DNA of 64,000 nucleotides from Devosia indica (lineage in GTDB: Bacteria > Pseudomonadota > Alphaproteobacteria > Rhizobiales > Devosiaceae), in contig NZ_PYVZ01000001.1 in assembly GCF_003056405.1 (NCBI RefSeq), positions 186,001-250,000 on the forward strand, given 5' to 3'. Numbering within the stretch: the first letter of the stretch is position 1; the number at the start of each line of letters is the position of its first letter. The notes beneath the pieces are model-generated. The model had not been told where the DNA came from and did not search any database. It worked only from the letters and a program-made list of their open reading frames with translations. This document shows, piece after piece, positions 49,448 through 58,747 of the stretch. The position numbers were made by a program, and so were the translations under genes.

Positions 49448-49861
49448 ATGAAAAAAGACCACAAACCCGCTGGCCCGAGCCAGCGCATGCTGCGCGTCGG
49501 GGAACTGGTGCGCCATGCCCTGGCCGGGCTGTTTGCCCGCGGCGACATCGAGGACGAGGCCCTTGCCGGCGCGGTGGTGACCGTGCCCGAAGTGCGCATG
49601 ACGCCGGACCTCAAGATCGCCAATGCCTATGTGATGCCGCTGGGCGGCACGCATGCCGAGGAGATCGTGGCGGCGCTCAACCGGCACCGCAAGTTCATCC
49701 GTGGCCGGGTGGCGCCGCAGATCGACCTCAAATATGCCCCGGAAATCCGTTTCTTCGTGGACGATACCTTCGAGGAAGCCGGCCGGATCGATGCGCTGCT
49801 GCGCTCGGACCGGGTCAAGCGCGACCTCGACGACGATAGCGACGACAGCCAAGAAGACTGA
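49448..49861 (+). CDS. rbfA: Ribosome-binding factor A
   Basis: A 137-residue KH-like protein that binds 30S subunits and helps mature the 5' end of 16S rRNA. Family marks are [40 protein letters not shown], and [20 protein letters not shown] with [17 protein letters not shown]. It is followed 2 bp later by truB, the usual pairing in alphaproteobacteria. Confidence 0.95.
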   Translation: MKKDHKPAGPSQRMLRVGELVRHALAGLFARGDIEDEALAGAVVTVPEVRMTPDLKIANAYVMPLGGTHAEEIVAALNRHRKFIRGRVAPQIDLKYAPEIRFFVDDTFEEAGRIDALLRSDRVKRDLDDDSDDSQED

Positions 49862-49863
49862 GT

Positions 49864-50772
49864 TTGAACCAGCCAAAGTCCAAGAAGCGCGCCATCTCCG
49901 GATGGGTCGTGCTCAACAAGCCATATGACTTCACCTCCACCCAGGCGGTGGGCAAGGTGCGCTGGCTGCTGAACGCCGCCAAGGCGGGCCATGCCGGCAC
50001 GCTCGACCCGCTGGCCACCGGCATCTTGCCCATCGCCCTGGGCGAAGCCACCAAGGCGGTGCCGCAGGTGCAGGATGGGATCAAGATTTATCGTTTTACC
50101 ATCGGCTGGGGCAAAGCCACCAGCACTGACGATACCGAGGGCGAGGTGATCGCCACCTCCGATGTGCGACCCGAACAGGCCGCGCTCGAGGCGGTGCTGC
50201 CGCGCTTTATTGGCACTATTCTGCAGCGGCCGCCGGCCTTTTCGGCGATCAAGGTGGATGGCGAGCGTGCCTATGATCTGGCCCGGGCCGGCGAAAAAGT
50301 GGAACTGGCCGAACGGCCGATCGATATCGACGCGATCGAACTGGTTTCGCATGGGCCCGAGGAAACCGTGCTGGAGGTGACCTGTGGCAAGGGTACCTAT
50401 GTGCGGGCGCTGGCGCGCGATATTGCCGAGGCGCTGGGCACGGTGGGGCATGTGACCAAGCTGCACCGCGCCGCGGTCGGTCCGTTCACCGATGAGGACG
50501 CGGTGAGCATTGAAGAACTCGAGGCCGCCGAAGCCGGGGATGCGCGCGATGGCCTGCTGCTGCCGGTTTCGGCCGGCCTTGAGTATATCGCGGAAATCCG
50601 GCTTGATGCCGGCCAGGCCAAGGCGGTGGGGCATGGCAATCCGGTGCTGTTGACCGGGGCCAATGCCCCGGTGTCGATGGACGAGTGCTGGGTGAGCTTC
50701 AAGGGCAAGGTGCTGGCCACCGGCCATGTGGAATTCGGCCAGTTCAAGCCCGGCCGGGTGTTCAATCTTTAG
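49864..50772 (+). CDS. truB: tRNA pseudouridine(55) synthase TruB
   Basis: A 302-residue pseudouridine synthase that acts on U55 of tRNAs. SGWVVLNKPYDFTSTQAVGK and AGHAGTLDPLATGILPIALG carry the catalytic Asp; RPPAFSAIKVDGERAYDLAR and YVRALARDIAEALGT follow. It starts at TTG 49864, which keeps the family N-terminus. It is 2 bp after rbfA and clearly co-transcribed. The stop overlaps the convergent MFS gene by 11 bp. Confidence 0.95.
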   Translation: MNQPKSKKRAISGWVVLNKPYDFTSTQAVGKVRWLLNAAKAGHAGTLDPLATGILPIALGEATKAVPQVQDGIKIYRFTIGWGKATSTDDTEGEVIATSDVRPEQAALEAVLPRFIGTILQRPPAFSAIKVDGERAYDLARAGEKVELAERPIDIDAIELVSHGPEETVLEVTCGKGTYVRALARDIAEALGTVGHVTKLHRAAVGPFTDEDAVSIEELEAAEAGDARDGLLLPVSAGLEYIAEIRLDAGQAKAVGHGNPVLLTGANAPVSMDECWVSFKGKVLATGHVEFGQFKPGRVFNL

Positions 50773-51895
50773 GGCGTAGCCGCCCGGCCATGGCAAAGGT
50801 CAGCACGAGCAGCGGGATGAGCATGGCAAAGGCCATGCGCACGCCGAAGCCTTCGGCCACGCTGCCGATCAGGACCGGGGCGCCCAGATTGACCAGCTGG
50901 AAGATCAATGTGGTTGCCGCCACGTTCTGACTGGCCGGACGATCCCCCAGCCGCGCGGCCGCGGACAGTGTGAGCGGAAAGAGCACGCAGATGCCGATGC
51001 CCACGGCCAGGAAGCCGGCCAGTGCCGCATAGGCATTGGGGGCCAGGACAATGGCCAGCATGCCCAGCACGGCCAGAGCGGACAGACTGCGCGCCACCCG
51101 CACCGGGCCGAAACGATCAATGACGCGATCGGCGACCAGGCGCCCCCCTGCCATGGCAAAGAGCAGGGCGGGAAGGGCCAATGACTGCACAAAGGGGGCG
51201 ACATTGAAGCTGTCGCGCAGATAGATGATCGACCAGGCGCGCGAGGCCCCTTCGGTCAGCCCGGCACCCAGGCCGAAGGCCACCAGCCCCATGGTGGCCC
51301 AGCTTGGCCAGGCCAGCTTTTTCACCGCGCCGCCGGCGTGAGGACGGGGCGGCATGTCGGGCATGGGCAGAACGACGAACCAGATCAACCCGATCAGCAG
51401 CGGCACCAGCGCCCAGAGATGAATGGCCGGCGTGACATGCAGGCCGCGCAGCGCGGCGCCAAGCAGGGAGGTGAGCAGGAAGCCGACGCTCCAGGCGCCA
51501 TGACAGGTATTCATCACCCGGGCCGAGGTGGCCGCCTCGACCCGATCGGCCTCGACATTCATGGCGATATTGGTGAGCGAAAAGCCGACGCCGTTGAGCG
51601 CGAGCAGCACGAACAGGGCAATCGGGTTGAGCAGTACCGTGGCCAGGGCGGCGGTGATGACCACGCTTGGCAGCAGCCAGAGGATCATGCGGCGCGGCCC
51701 GAAGCGCTCGACGATGACGCTGGAAAACAGAAACATCGAAAGCGCACCCAGCGGCTGGCCGATCAGCACCAGGCCGAGCTGGCCTTCGGTGAGCCCGATC
51801 AGCTCCTGCAGGTCCGGAATGCGGGTGTGAATGGCGCCGGCGGCCAGGGCATGGGTGAAAAACAGCGCGACAATGCGCCAATGGGTGAAAAGCAT
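50762..51895 (-). CDS. MFS transporter
   Basis: A 377-residue major facilitator with 12 helices. RIPDLQELIGLTEGQLGLVL (loop 1 signature of this subgroup), IAMNVEADRVEAATSARVMN and HGAWSVGFLLTSLLG are shared with the two other MFS genes in this region (52391-53584 and 53581-54753). These resemble YbjJ-type exporters. Substrate unknown. It is not next to a regulator. Confidence 0.9.
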   Translation of the reverse strand: MLFTHWRIVALFFTHALAAGAIHTRIPDLQELIGLTEGQLGLVLIGQPLGALSMFLFSSVIVERFGPRRMILWLLPSVVITAALATVLLNPIALFVLLALNGVGFSLTNIAMNVEADRVEAATSARVMNTCHGAWSVGFLLTSLLGAALRGLHVTPAIHLWALVPLLIGLIWFVVLPMPDMPPRPHAGGAVKKLAWPSWATMGLVAFGLGAGLTEGASRAWSIIYLRDSFNVAPFVQSLALPALLFAMAGGRLVADRVIDRFGPVRVARSLSALAVLGMLAIVLAPNAYAALAGFLAVGIGICVLFPLTLSAAARLGDRPASQNVAATTLIFQLVNLGAPVLIGSVAEGFGVRMAFAMLIPLLVLTFAMAGRLRPKD

Positions 51896-51933
51896 TATGC
51901 GTCAATACTTTGGAATTGCTCCGAAGGGAAGGC

Positions 51934-52398
51934 TCAGGCGATTGGCCCGGGGTCCATCAGGGCGTGAATGCGGTCGGCTCCCATGCGGGCGAGTTTGAGC
52001 ATGAGCGCCTTGCGGCGGGCGGGAGCAAGCGGGGTGTCGGGACTGTCGCGCAGGATGGCGCCATCATGGCCATCGGCGACGATCAGCCCTTCCGTTTGAG
52101 GAAATATCTCGCCGTCCAGCTCGGGCGGCTTGGCGAAAAAGAAGCGGTCGGAAAATTCGCGATATTCAGGCCATTTGCGATCGACCTGGAAGTCGATGAG
52201 GCTCGACTTGATCTCGATGATCCAGATCTCTCCCTTGGGCCCGACGGCCAGCACATCGGCGCGGCGGCCATTGGCCAACGGCACTTCGGCATAACAGGCC
52301 ATGTCGTGCCGCTCGCGCAGCATGCGCATGACCCCGCGCTGGACGCGCAGCGCGGTGGCCGATTGGCGCAGGTCAACGATTGGTGGCAGATCAGCCAT
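51934..52398 (-). CDS. mmcB: MmcB family DNA repair protein
   Basis: A 154-residue protein of the MmcB family (mitomycin-C-inducible, damage repair), a small nuclease-fold domain: QRGVMRMLRERHDMACYAEV, RRADVLAVGPKGEIWIIEIK, KWPEYREFSDRFFFAKP. The E-x-K (IEIKSSLIDF) is a restriction-endonuclease-like core. ATG 52398 was chosen from the family start. It overlaps the neighbouring MFS gene by 8 bp and lies between MFS genes, so it may be co-transcribed with them. Confidence 0.88.
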   Translation of the reverse strand: MADLPPIVDLRQSATALRVQRGVMRMLRERHDMACYAEVPLANGRRADVLAVGPKGEIWIIEIKSSLIDFQVDRKWPEYREFSDRFFFAKPPELDGEIFPQTEGLIVADGHDGAILRDSPDTPLAPARRKALMLKLARMGADRIHALMDPGPIA

Positions 52399-53584
52399 TG
52401 GGTCCGAGCGGTTCGGGCGGCATGCCCAGGGGAGTTTCCACCTTTTTGGAGCCCAGCGCAAAGCTGGAGGCCCAAAGCCCGGCCAGCAGCAAGGGCAGGC
52501 AGACCAGATAAGAGGCGCGGATATTGATCAGCTCGGCCACGAAGCCGAGAAGGGGCGGGGCCAGGAAAAACACCACCACGCTGACCTGGCCGATGGCCGC
52601 GACATTGACGGCGGCCGGTCGATCCGTGCGCTGCGCCGCGGCCGAGACGGCCAATGGATAGACAGCCGAGCAACCCGCGCCCATCAGCGCGAAACCGGCC
52701 AGCGCCAGTTCGGGCCCCGGCGCGATGCCGACCAGCAGGGCACCGAGGCTGGCGGAGCCGAGCATGATCATGGCGACATTGCGCGGCCCGAAGCGGGTCA
52801 CAAATGGATCGGCAGTCAATCGCAGCAGGGCCATGAAGAAAGCGAACAGGGTCAGGCTCATGCCCCCGACAATGGGTTCGACGGCAAAGACATCGCGCAT
52901 ATAGATGGCCGACCAGTCGATGCCGGCCCCTTCCACCAGAAAAGCGGCAAAGCCGATCAGGCAGAGCGGCAGCAGGCCCAGATTGGGAAAGGCAAACCGA
53001 TGTCCGGCCGCTTCGGTCTGGCTGCGGGCCGTTTTGGGCGTATTGGTGGCGCCGTAGATCAGATAGCCGCCGACCAGCACGATAATGGTTGCGACGAGCG
53101 CCAGATGCAGCCCCGCCGACAGGCCCGACTGGCGGATCACGGCGCCGAACAGGGCGGTGAAGAAGAAGCCGACACTCCAGAAGCCATGTGCGCGGTTCAT
53201 GTAGCGCTTGCCGGTCAACGTCTCGAGCCGGTCGATTTCCACATTGAGGTTGATCTCGAGCGCACCGGCCAGCAAGCCGACCACGAGCAGAACCACAAAA
53301 ACTGCCGGCGCGGTGGGCAACCAGGGGATGATGGCAAACAGAATGGCCGGGCCCAGCGTGGTGAAAAACGCGGTGGTACGGAAACCCAGCTTTTCGACAA
53401 GCGGGGCGCCGGCCGTCAGGGAGATCAACGAGCCGATGGCCATGCCGATCATGGTCAGGCCCAACTGCCCCTCACTGACACCGAGATGGGTCTGCAGTTC
53501 GGGCAGGCGGGACATCAGCGCGCCGGTGGCGACGGCGAAGAAGAAAAAGCAGGCATAGATGCGGTGCTGGGGAGCAATGGTCAC
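52391..53584 (-). CDS. MFS transporter (second of a related set)
   Basis: A 397-residue MFS protein, 12 helices. RLPELQTHLGVSEGQLGLTM, INLNVEIDRLETLTGKRYMN, RAHGFWSVGFFFTALFG and IDWSAIYMRDVFAVEPIVGG closely match the neighbouring MFS gene. It starts at GTG 53584, which overlaps the previous gene's stop as GTGA. Substrate unknown; the paralogues look like a tandem duplication. Confidence 0.92.
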   Translation of the reverse strand: MTIAPQHRIYACFFFFAVATGALMSRLPELQTHLGVSEGQLGLTMIGMAIGSLISLTAGAPLVEKLGFRTTAFFTTLGPAILFAIIPWLPTAPAVFVVLLVVGLLAGALEINLNVEIDRLETLTGKRYMNRAHGFWSVGFFFTALFGAVIRQSGLSAGLHLALVATIIVLVGGYLIYGATNTPKTARSQTEAAGHRFAFPNLGLLPLCLIGFAAFLVEGAGIDWSAIYMRDVFAVEPIVGGMSLTLFAFFMALLRLTADPFVTRFGPRNVAMIMLGSASLGALLVGIAPGPELALAGFALMGAGCSAVYPLAVSAAAQRTDRPAAVNVAAIGQVSVVVFFLAPPLLGFVAELINIRASYLVCLPLLLAGLWASSFALGSKKVETPLGMPPEPLGPNG

Positions 53585-54753
53585 GGCGTCACCGTCTTGA
53601 TGACCGGGCGCGGCGCCAGCACATGGGCGGTGAACAGGCCCAGCAGGACCAGCGGGAAGCCGACGCCGAAGGTCCATTGGATGCCGAAATGCTCGGCGAT
53701 GAAGCCCAGAAGCGGCGGGCCGAGCAGGAAGGCAGTGAAGGAGAACTGGGCCAGGGCGGCGACATTGATGGCGGCGGGGCGGTCCGTCTGCTGGGCGGCG
53801 GCCGACATGGCCAGCGGGAACAGGGCGCTCGAGCCGAAGCCGATCATGGCGAAGCCGCAATAGGCGAGGAAAGCCGAGGGGGCCAGAAAGGCCAGCACCA
53901 CGCCGCCGCCCAGAATGGTCAGCAGGACCCGTGCCACGGTCACCGGGCCGAAACGATCGACAAAGCCATCGGCAAAGAAGCGGGCAAAGGCCTGGGAGCC
54001 GGCCACCACGGCAACGGCGATGCCGGCCCAGAACGGAGTGGCGTCAAAGATGTTGCGCATATAGATGGCCGACCAGTCGATGCCGGCGCCTTCCATCAGC
54101 ATGGCGGAGAGACAGACAGCCACCAGCGCCATGATGGTGGCGGTGGGCCGGGCCAGGCGCGGGGTTTCATCGGTGCTCGAGCCCGTGCGATGCGCGGCGG
54201 GCTGGAACTGGCCCAGCACGACGAGCGTGGCCAGCAGCACCACGGGGATCATGATCATCAGATGCCATTGCGGCGCCAGGCCGGTGCGGGCGATGAAGGA
54301 CCCTACGATGCCGGCCGAAAAGAAGCCCAGGCTCCAAAAGGCATGGGCGCGGCTCATGATGCGGCGGCCAATGGCGTGTTCGACCCGGTCGGCCTCGATA
54401 TTGATGATGATTTCGATGCAGCCAATGGTCAGCCCCACCGGCACCAGCAGCAAAAAGAAGGCCAGCGGATTGGCAGCCCAGACGGCGGCGGCAAACAGCA
54501 CCGAGAGCAGCGGGATGGCGACGAGCAGAATGCGCCGATAGCCCAGGGCCTCGATGAAGCGTCCGGCAAAGGTCAGCGAAATCAGCGTGCCGACAGCCGA
54601 GCCGATCAGTGCAAGGCCAAGCTGGCCTTCGCCCACGCCCATGGCTTCCTGGATTTCGGGCAGGCGCGGAAACATGGCGCCCATGCAGAACGAATAAATG
54701 AAGAAGGCCCCGAAGACCTTGATCTGGGGCGGCAAGACAAGGCCGAATCGCAT
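53581..54753 (-). CDS. MFS transporter (third of a related set)
   Basis: A 390-residue MFS protein. RLPEIQEAMGVGEGQLGLAL, IIINIEADRVEHAIGRRIMS, RAHAFWSLGFFSAGIVGSFI and GAGIDWSAIYMRNIFDATPF parallel the other two. It leads the run MFS-MFS-mmcB on the minus strand. The likely role is export of small molecules, substrate unknown. Confidence 0.92.
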   Translation of the reverse strand: MRFGLVLPPQIKVFGAFFIYSFCMGAMFPRLPEIQEAMGVGEGQLGLALIGSAVGTLISLTFAGRFIEALGYRRILLVAIPLLSVLFAAAVWAANPLAFFLLLVPVGLTIGCIEIIINIEADRVEHAIGRRIMSRAHAFWSLGFFSAGIVGSFIARTGLAPQWHLMIMIPVVLLATLVVLGQFQPAAHRTGSSTDETPRLARPTATIMALVAVCLSAMLMEGAGIDWSAIYMRNIFDATPFWAGIAVAVVAGSQAFARFFADGFVDRFGPVTVARVLLTILGGGVVLAFLAPSAFLAYCGFAMIGFGSSALFPLAMSAAAQQTDRPAAINVAALAQFSFTAFLLGPPLLGFIAEHFGIQWTFGVGFPLVLLGLFTAHVLAPRPVIKTVTP

Positions 54754-54866
54754 TTTGATAAAGTGCTCAAGGAAGGTCGATGGCCGGCACGCTAGGCCAT
54801 TTCCCGGCAGGTGAGAATAGGGCGGGAAGAGCGCTGGAGTGGTTTATTGCAACGTTTGCATTCCGG

Positions 54867-55424
54867 TCACACCGGCTCGGGCGCGAAATGATCGTCGCGT
54901 ACCACATTGATGCCGCTGACCAGGTTGCGGACGATTTCGAGGCGGCGGAACTGACCCGAGCCGCGGCTGTTGCCGTGCCCCTGTTCGATGCCGGGACGGC
55001 CGCGCCGGTCGGGACCAAAATAGCGGGGCGTTTCGTAGTAGACCAGGTTCTGCCCGACCTGCCGCGTGATCCGCTCGAGCACCCGCTTGCGGGTGAAGGG
55101 CATGGTGATGACGTCGTCAAAACCCATATTGATGCGGCCGCTGATGGCCTCGACCGAGGGACTTTCGGAAAAATAGATCAGCGGGGAAAAGCGCAGGCGC
55201 CTCGTGGTGCTGAAGCGCACCGCCTCCGCGATGCCGCGCAGGCTTTCGAGATGTTCGGTGGCGGCGAACAGAAAAAAGCAGATCGGCGTGGTCTGGGTCT
55301 GCTGTTCGGCCTGGGCCATGGTCGAAAACGGGCTGACCCCGGCAAAGCCCAGCCCCCGCGCCAGATCGAGAAGGGCCGTACCCGGACCATTTTCAGGTCC
55401 GACAACATAGGCGTATGCGCGCAT
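54867..55424 (-). CDS. Degenerate receiver-domain protein
   Basis: A 185-residue protein with a receiver-like fold, residues about 1-125: IYFSESPSVEAISGRINMGF and DDVITMPFTRKRVLERI match alpha-4/beta-5 of response regulators. The usual phospho-acceptor region reads CFFLFAATEHL without an Asp, and the conserved KPF reads MPF, so it is a pseudo-receiver. The C-terminal YYETPRYFGPDRRGRPGIE is a conserved tail type also seen in other alphaproteobacterial regulators. No HTH. Confidence 0.7.
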   Translation of the reverse strand: MRAYAYVVGPENGPGTALLDLARGLGFAGVSPFSTMAQAEQQTQTTPICFFLFAATEHLESLRGIAEAVRFSTTRRLRFSPLIYFSESPSVEAISGRINMGFDDVITMPFTRKRVLERITRQVGQNLVYYETPRYFGPDRRGRPGIEQGHGNSRGSGQFRRLEIVRNLVSGINVVRDDHFAPEPV

Positions 55425-55514
55425 GGCATCGCTCTCAAATATTTCCTGCGTCCGGCGCGAATACTAAGACAAAGCTGCTAACACACCGCTAATGCGCGAT
55501 ATTTTCTCAATGCT

Positions 55515-56384
55515 TTAGCCAGCAATGCGCTCACCGCGAAACAGGGAGCCGTGCTCGCGCATCAGGGCGGCGATGCGCTCGGTGACGGTGCGCACCGCCG
55601 GGGTATGGCGCTCTTCATGGTGGCAGACCAGCCATTGCTCGGTTTCGAGCTCGGGGATGGTGCCGGCCATGCGCGACAGGCGCGGATCGGCATCGCCGAC
55701 AAAGCAGGGAAAGACTGACATGCCGGCCCCCGCCGCGACCAGTTCGAGCACGCTCATGGCGTCATTGCCGCGGGTGGCGATGCGGTCGCCATGGCGGGCA
55801 TGCAGCCAGCGGGCCGAATGGGTCTGGCTGCTGTCTCCTGCCACGCCGACGAAGTAACCGGCAGCAACGCCACTGATCAGTTCGGGGCGGGCATAGAGGC
55901 CATAGGCCACCTTGCCGACCAGCCGCCCGGCCAGCCATTGCTCGGTCGGCCGCTGATTGCGAATGCCGATATCGGCGTGGCGGCGGCCGATATCGACCTT
56001 GTGGCTGGCGGTGACCAGCTCGACGCCGAAGCGGTCCGCCGCAGTCCAGACCTGGCCGATATGGCGGGCGATGAAGGCCGAGGTCCAGGGCCCGGCCGAG
56101 ACCCGCACCACGCGTTCGCCGATCGATCCGTCCTTCCAGCGCCGGAGCGAGAGCATGGCCGCCTCGACCTCCTCGGCGCGCAACAGCAATTCCTCACCCG
56201 CCGGGGTCAAGGCGTAGCCGGTCTGGCTGCGCACAAACAAGGGCTCGCCGATCTGATGCTCAAGGGCGGTGACGCGGCGGCCCAGCGTGGCGGCGGAGAG
56301 GCCCGTGGTCCTGGTGGCGGCGCTGAGGCCACCGAGCCGGGCGACATCGAGGAAGAGCCGCAAATCGTCCCAGGAGAAATCCAT
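55515..56384 (-). CDS. LysR-family transcriptional regulator
   Basis: A 289-residue LysR regulator: FSWDDLRLFLDVARLGGLSA, HTH GLSAATLGRRVTALEHQIGE, then VVRVSAGPWTSAFIARHIGQ and RRHADIGIRNQRPTEQWLAG. The subgroup resembles the one that controls aldehyde or quinone-related genes. It diverges from the DUF1127-aldo/keto reductase genes, which may be its targets. Confidence 0.92.
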   Translation of the reverse strand: MDFSWDDLRLFLDVARLGGLSAATRTTGLSAATLGRRVTALEHQIGEPLFVRSQTGYALTPAGEELLLRAEEVEAAMLSLRRWKDGSIGERVVRVSAGPWTSAFIARHIGQVWTAADRFGVELVTASHKVDIGRRHADIGIRNQRPTEQWLAGRLVGKVAYGLYARPELISGVAAGYFVGVAGDSSQTHSARWLHARHGDRIATRGNDAMSVLELVAAGAGMSVFPCFVGDADPRLSRMAGTIPELETEQWLVCHHEERHTPAVRTVTERIAALMREHGSLFRGERIAG

Positions 56385-56567
56385 TTTTCATTCCTGCAAT
56401 GCGCCTTTCGACTTCAATCGTAGCGCAGAGGACCGCATTTGCGCAATATTTGTCTCGCCGCCTCACAGGACGAGGCGAAGTCAATTGCCTGTAGCACCAG
56501 GAATGAAACGCCGACTCGCCGGGTCTGGCGGCTGGTGGCTGCATGGCCATTTCGAGGAGACGAGACG

Positions 56568-56732
56568 ATGTTCGAACCCGTCAGACGCCGGCTCTATGCC
56601 TGGCATATGCGCAATTATACCCGCCGCCGGCTCGCCATGCTGGATAGCCGGATATTGGCCGATCTGGGCATTGAGCGCGACCAGATCGATGACGTGGTCG
56701 CCCGCATTGACATTGAGGGAGACCGCAAATGA
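56568..56732 (+). CDS. DUF1127 small protein
   Basis: A 54-residue protein, DUF1127 pattern: TRRRLAMLDSRILADLGIER, DQIDDVVARIDIEG. Proteins of this family affect carbon/phosphate metabolism, often via RNA. Start ATG 56568 lies behind GAGGAG. Its stop overlaps the aldo/keto reductase start by 4 bp. Confidence 0.9.
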   Translation: MFEPVRRRLYAWHMRNYTRRRLAMLDSRILADLGIERDQIDDVVARIDIEGDRK

Positions 56733-57730
56733 TGTGGCAACGACAATTGGGGCGCACCGGCCGCATGGCCGGTGCCATTGGCCTGGGCTGCTGGGCGATT
56801 GGCGGGCATTTTACGCTGGATGGGCGCAATGATGGCTGGGGCGATGTGGATGACGCCCAATCGATCCGCGCCTTGCAGATCGCGCTTGATCTGGGCGCCA
56901 ATCTGTTCGACAGCGCCGATGCTTATGGCACCGGCCATAGCGAGCGGGTGCTGGGCGCCGCGCTCAAGAGCCGCCGGGACGAGGCCATCATCGCCACCAA
57001 ATTCGGCTTTACCTATGACGAGGCCAACCGCGCCCTGCTCTCGATCGATGTGAGCCCCAGTTACATCGAGTGGGCCAATGCGCAATCGCTCAAGCGGTTG
57101 GGGGTCGAGCAGATCGATCTCTACCAGATCCATCCGGGCGAGCTGACCGAGGATCAGGCCGACGCGGCCGCCGAGGCGCTGGAGAAACTGGCCGAGGCCG
57201 GGCGGATCAAGGCCTGGGGCTGGAGCACCGACAATGCCCAGGCCGCGCGGCGGATGCTGGATTATCCGCATTTCGCGGCGGTGCAGCAGGAACTCAACGT
57301 GCTGCATGACGGGCCGGACATGCTCGCCCTCTGCGCCGAAGCGGGGTTGGCGAGCCTTAATCGTTCGCCGCTGGCCATGGGCCTGCTCTCGGGCAAGTTC
57401 TCGGCCGCGAGCCGCCTGCCGGGCAGCGATGTGCGCGGCGCCGGCCATTCATGGGTCAAGCATTTCAAGGATGGCACGCCGACACCGGAAGCACTGGCCC
57501 GGATCGAGGCGCTGCGTGACCTTTTGACCAGCGGCGGCCGCACGCCGACGCAGGGCGCGCTGGGCTGGATCCTGGCCCGTTCGCCCCACACCTTCCCCAT
57601 TCCCGGCTTCAAGACCGAAGCCCAGGTGCGCGACAATCTCGGCGCTTTGGAAAAAGGCCCGCTGCCCGCCGCGGTGATGGCGGAAATTGATGCAATTGTG
57701 CATGCAGAGATGACGGAGGCCTGGCAATGA
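56729..57730 (+). CDS. Aldo/keto reductase
   Basis: A 333-residue aldo/keto reductase: RQLGRTGRMAGAIGLGCWAI, FDSADAYGTGHSERVLGAAL, IIATKFGFTYDEANRALLSI, DLYQIHPGELTEDQADAAAE, and SPHTFPIPGFKTEAQVRDNL. Catalytic Tyr and Lys are present. It is between DUF1127 and another AKR with 4-bp overlaps on both sides. Its natural substrate is unknown. Confidence 0.92.
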   Translation: MMWQRQLGRTGRMAGAIGLGCWAIGGHFTLDGRNDGWGDVDDAQSIRALQIALDLGANLFDSADAYGTGHSERVLGAALKSRRDEAIIATKFGFTYDEANRALLSIDVSPSYIEWANAQSLKRLGVEQIDLYQIHPGELTEDQADAAAEALEKLAEAGRIKAWGWSTDNAQAARRMLDYPHFAAVQQELNVLHDGPDMLALCAEAGLASLNRSPLAMGLLSGKFSAASRLPGSDVRGAGHSWVKHFKDGTPTPEALARIEALRDLLTSGGRTPTQGALGWILARSPHTFPIPGFKTEAQVRDNLGALEKGPLPAAVMAEIDAIVHAEMTEAWQ

Positions 57731-58689
57731 AGAGCGCGCGATTGGGACGCTTCGGCGCGGTGAGCCGGCTGACATTGGGCGGCGGCGGGATCGGGCAGGT
57801 GTGGGGGCCGACCTCCGAGGACGAGGCCGTGGCCACCTTGCGGGCGGCGGTCGATGCCGGGATCACGCTGCTCGATGCGGCGCCGGGCTACAAGATCTGT
57901 GAAGCGATGATCGGGCGGGCCTTTGAAGGCAAACTGCCAGACCGCGTCCGGGTGACCACCAAATATGGCCTGGGCACGGTGGCGCCGGACCAGGCCTATG
58001 CGCGGCTCAGGGCATCGCTTGAACAGAGCCTTGCCGCCATGCGGCTCGAGCGGGTCGACATGATGCTGCTGCATTCGGAAATCCGGCCCGATGATTTCGA
58101 GTATCCGCCGGGCCAGCCGCCCAAGGATGAGCGCTCGACCGCGCTGACCTTTTATCGTGAAGCGGTGCGACCGGCCTTTGCGCAACTGGTCCGTGACGGA
58201 CTGATTGGCGATTGGGGGATTACCGGGATCAACCACGCGGCGGCCACCATCGCGGCATTGTCCGATGGCCCCCTGCCCGCCGCCGTGCAGGCAATTGCCA
58301 ATCTGCTCGACAGTCCGGGCGAAATGAATGGCACGGGGCTCGATCCGCGGCCGCGCGAAGTGATCGCCGCCGCCCAGGCGGCTGGCGTGGGCGTGATGGG
58401 GGTAAGGGCGGTGCAGGCCGGGGCGCTGGCCGACGCGCTGGACCGCGATGACAATTCGCCCACCAGCCGTGACTTTGCCCGCGCCGAACCTTACCGCGCG
58501 CTGTGCCGGCAATGGGGCGCGTCGCCGGCGCTGATCGCGCATCGCTATGCACTGGGCATTGCCGGGGTCGATACGCTGGTGCTGGGGGTGAAGAACCGGG
58601 CCGAACTCGATGAGGCGGTGGCGGCCGAGACCCTGGGCCCGCTGGAAACCGAACAGGTCGCCGCCATCGAGGCGCTGGGCCTGCGCTGA
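57727..58689 (+). CDS. Aldo/keto reductase
   Basis: A 320-residue aldo/keto reductase of a different subgroup from its neighbour: RLGRFGAVSRLTLGGGGIGQ, ITLLDAAPGYKICEAMIGRA, DMMLLHSEIRPDDFEYPPGQ, GVDTLVLGVKNRAELDEAVA. It overlaps the upstream AKR by 4 bp, so the pair is one transcript ending at the terminator at 58695. Confidence 0.9.
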   Translation: MKSARLGRFGAVSRLTLGGGGIGQVWGPTSEDEAVATLRAAVDAGITLLDAAPGYKICEAMIGRAFEGKLPDRVRVTTKYGLGTVAPDQAYARLRASLEQSLAAMRLERVDMMLLHSEIRPDDFEYPPGQPPKDERSTALTFYREAVRPAFAQLVRDGLIGDWGITGINHAAATIAALSDGPLPAAVQAIANLLDSPGEMNGTGLDPRPREVIAAAQAAGVGVMGVRAVQAGALADALDRDDNSPTSRDFARAEPYRALCRQWGASPALIAHRYALGIAGVDTLVLGVKNRAELDEAVAAETLGPLETEQVAAIEALGLR

Positions 58690-58694
58690 GACAA

Positions 58695-58723
58695 AAAAGG
58701 GCCGCCCCGAAGGCGGCCCTTTT
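58695..58723. terminator. Bidirectional Rho-independent terminator
   Basis: AAAAGGGCCGCC-CCGAA-GGCGGCCCTTTT: 12-bp perfect stem with T-runs on both strands, between the aldo/keto reductase operon and the convergent RlpA-like gene. Confidence 0.92.
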
Positions 58724-58747
58724 CATCCCGGAAGACGGGTGAATATC

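Noticed and set aside
52301..54795. Two long plus-strand frames (520 and 390 codons)
   Set aside because: Antisense of the MFS genes; composition is repetitive Gln/Arg/Gly, typical of shadows in GC-rich DNA.
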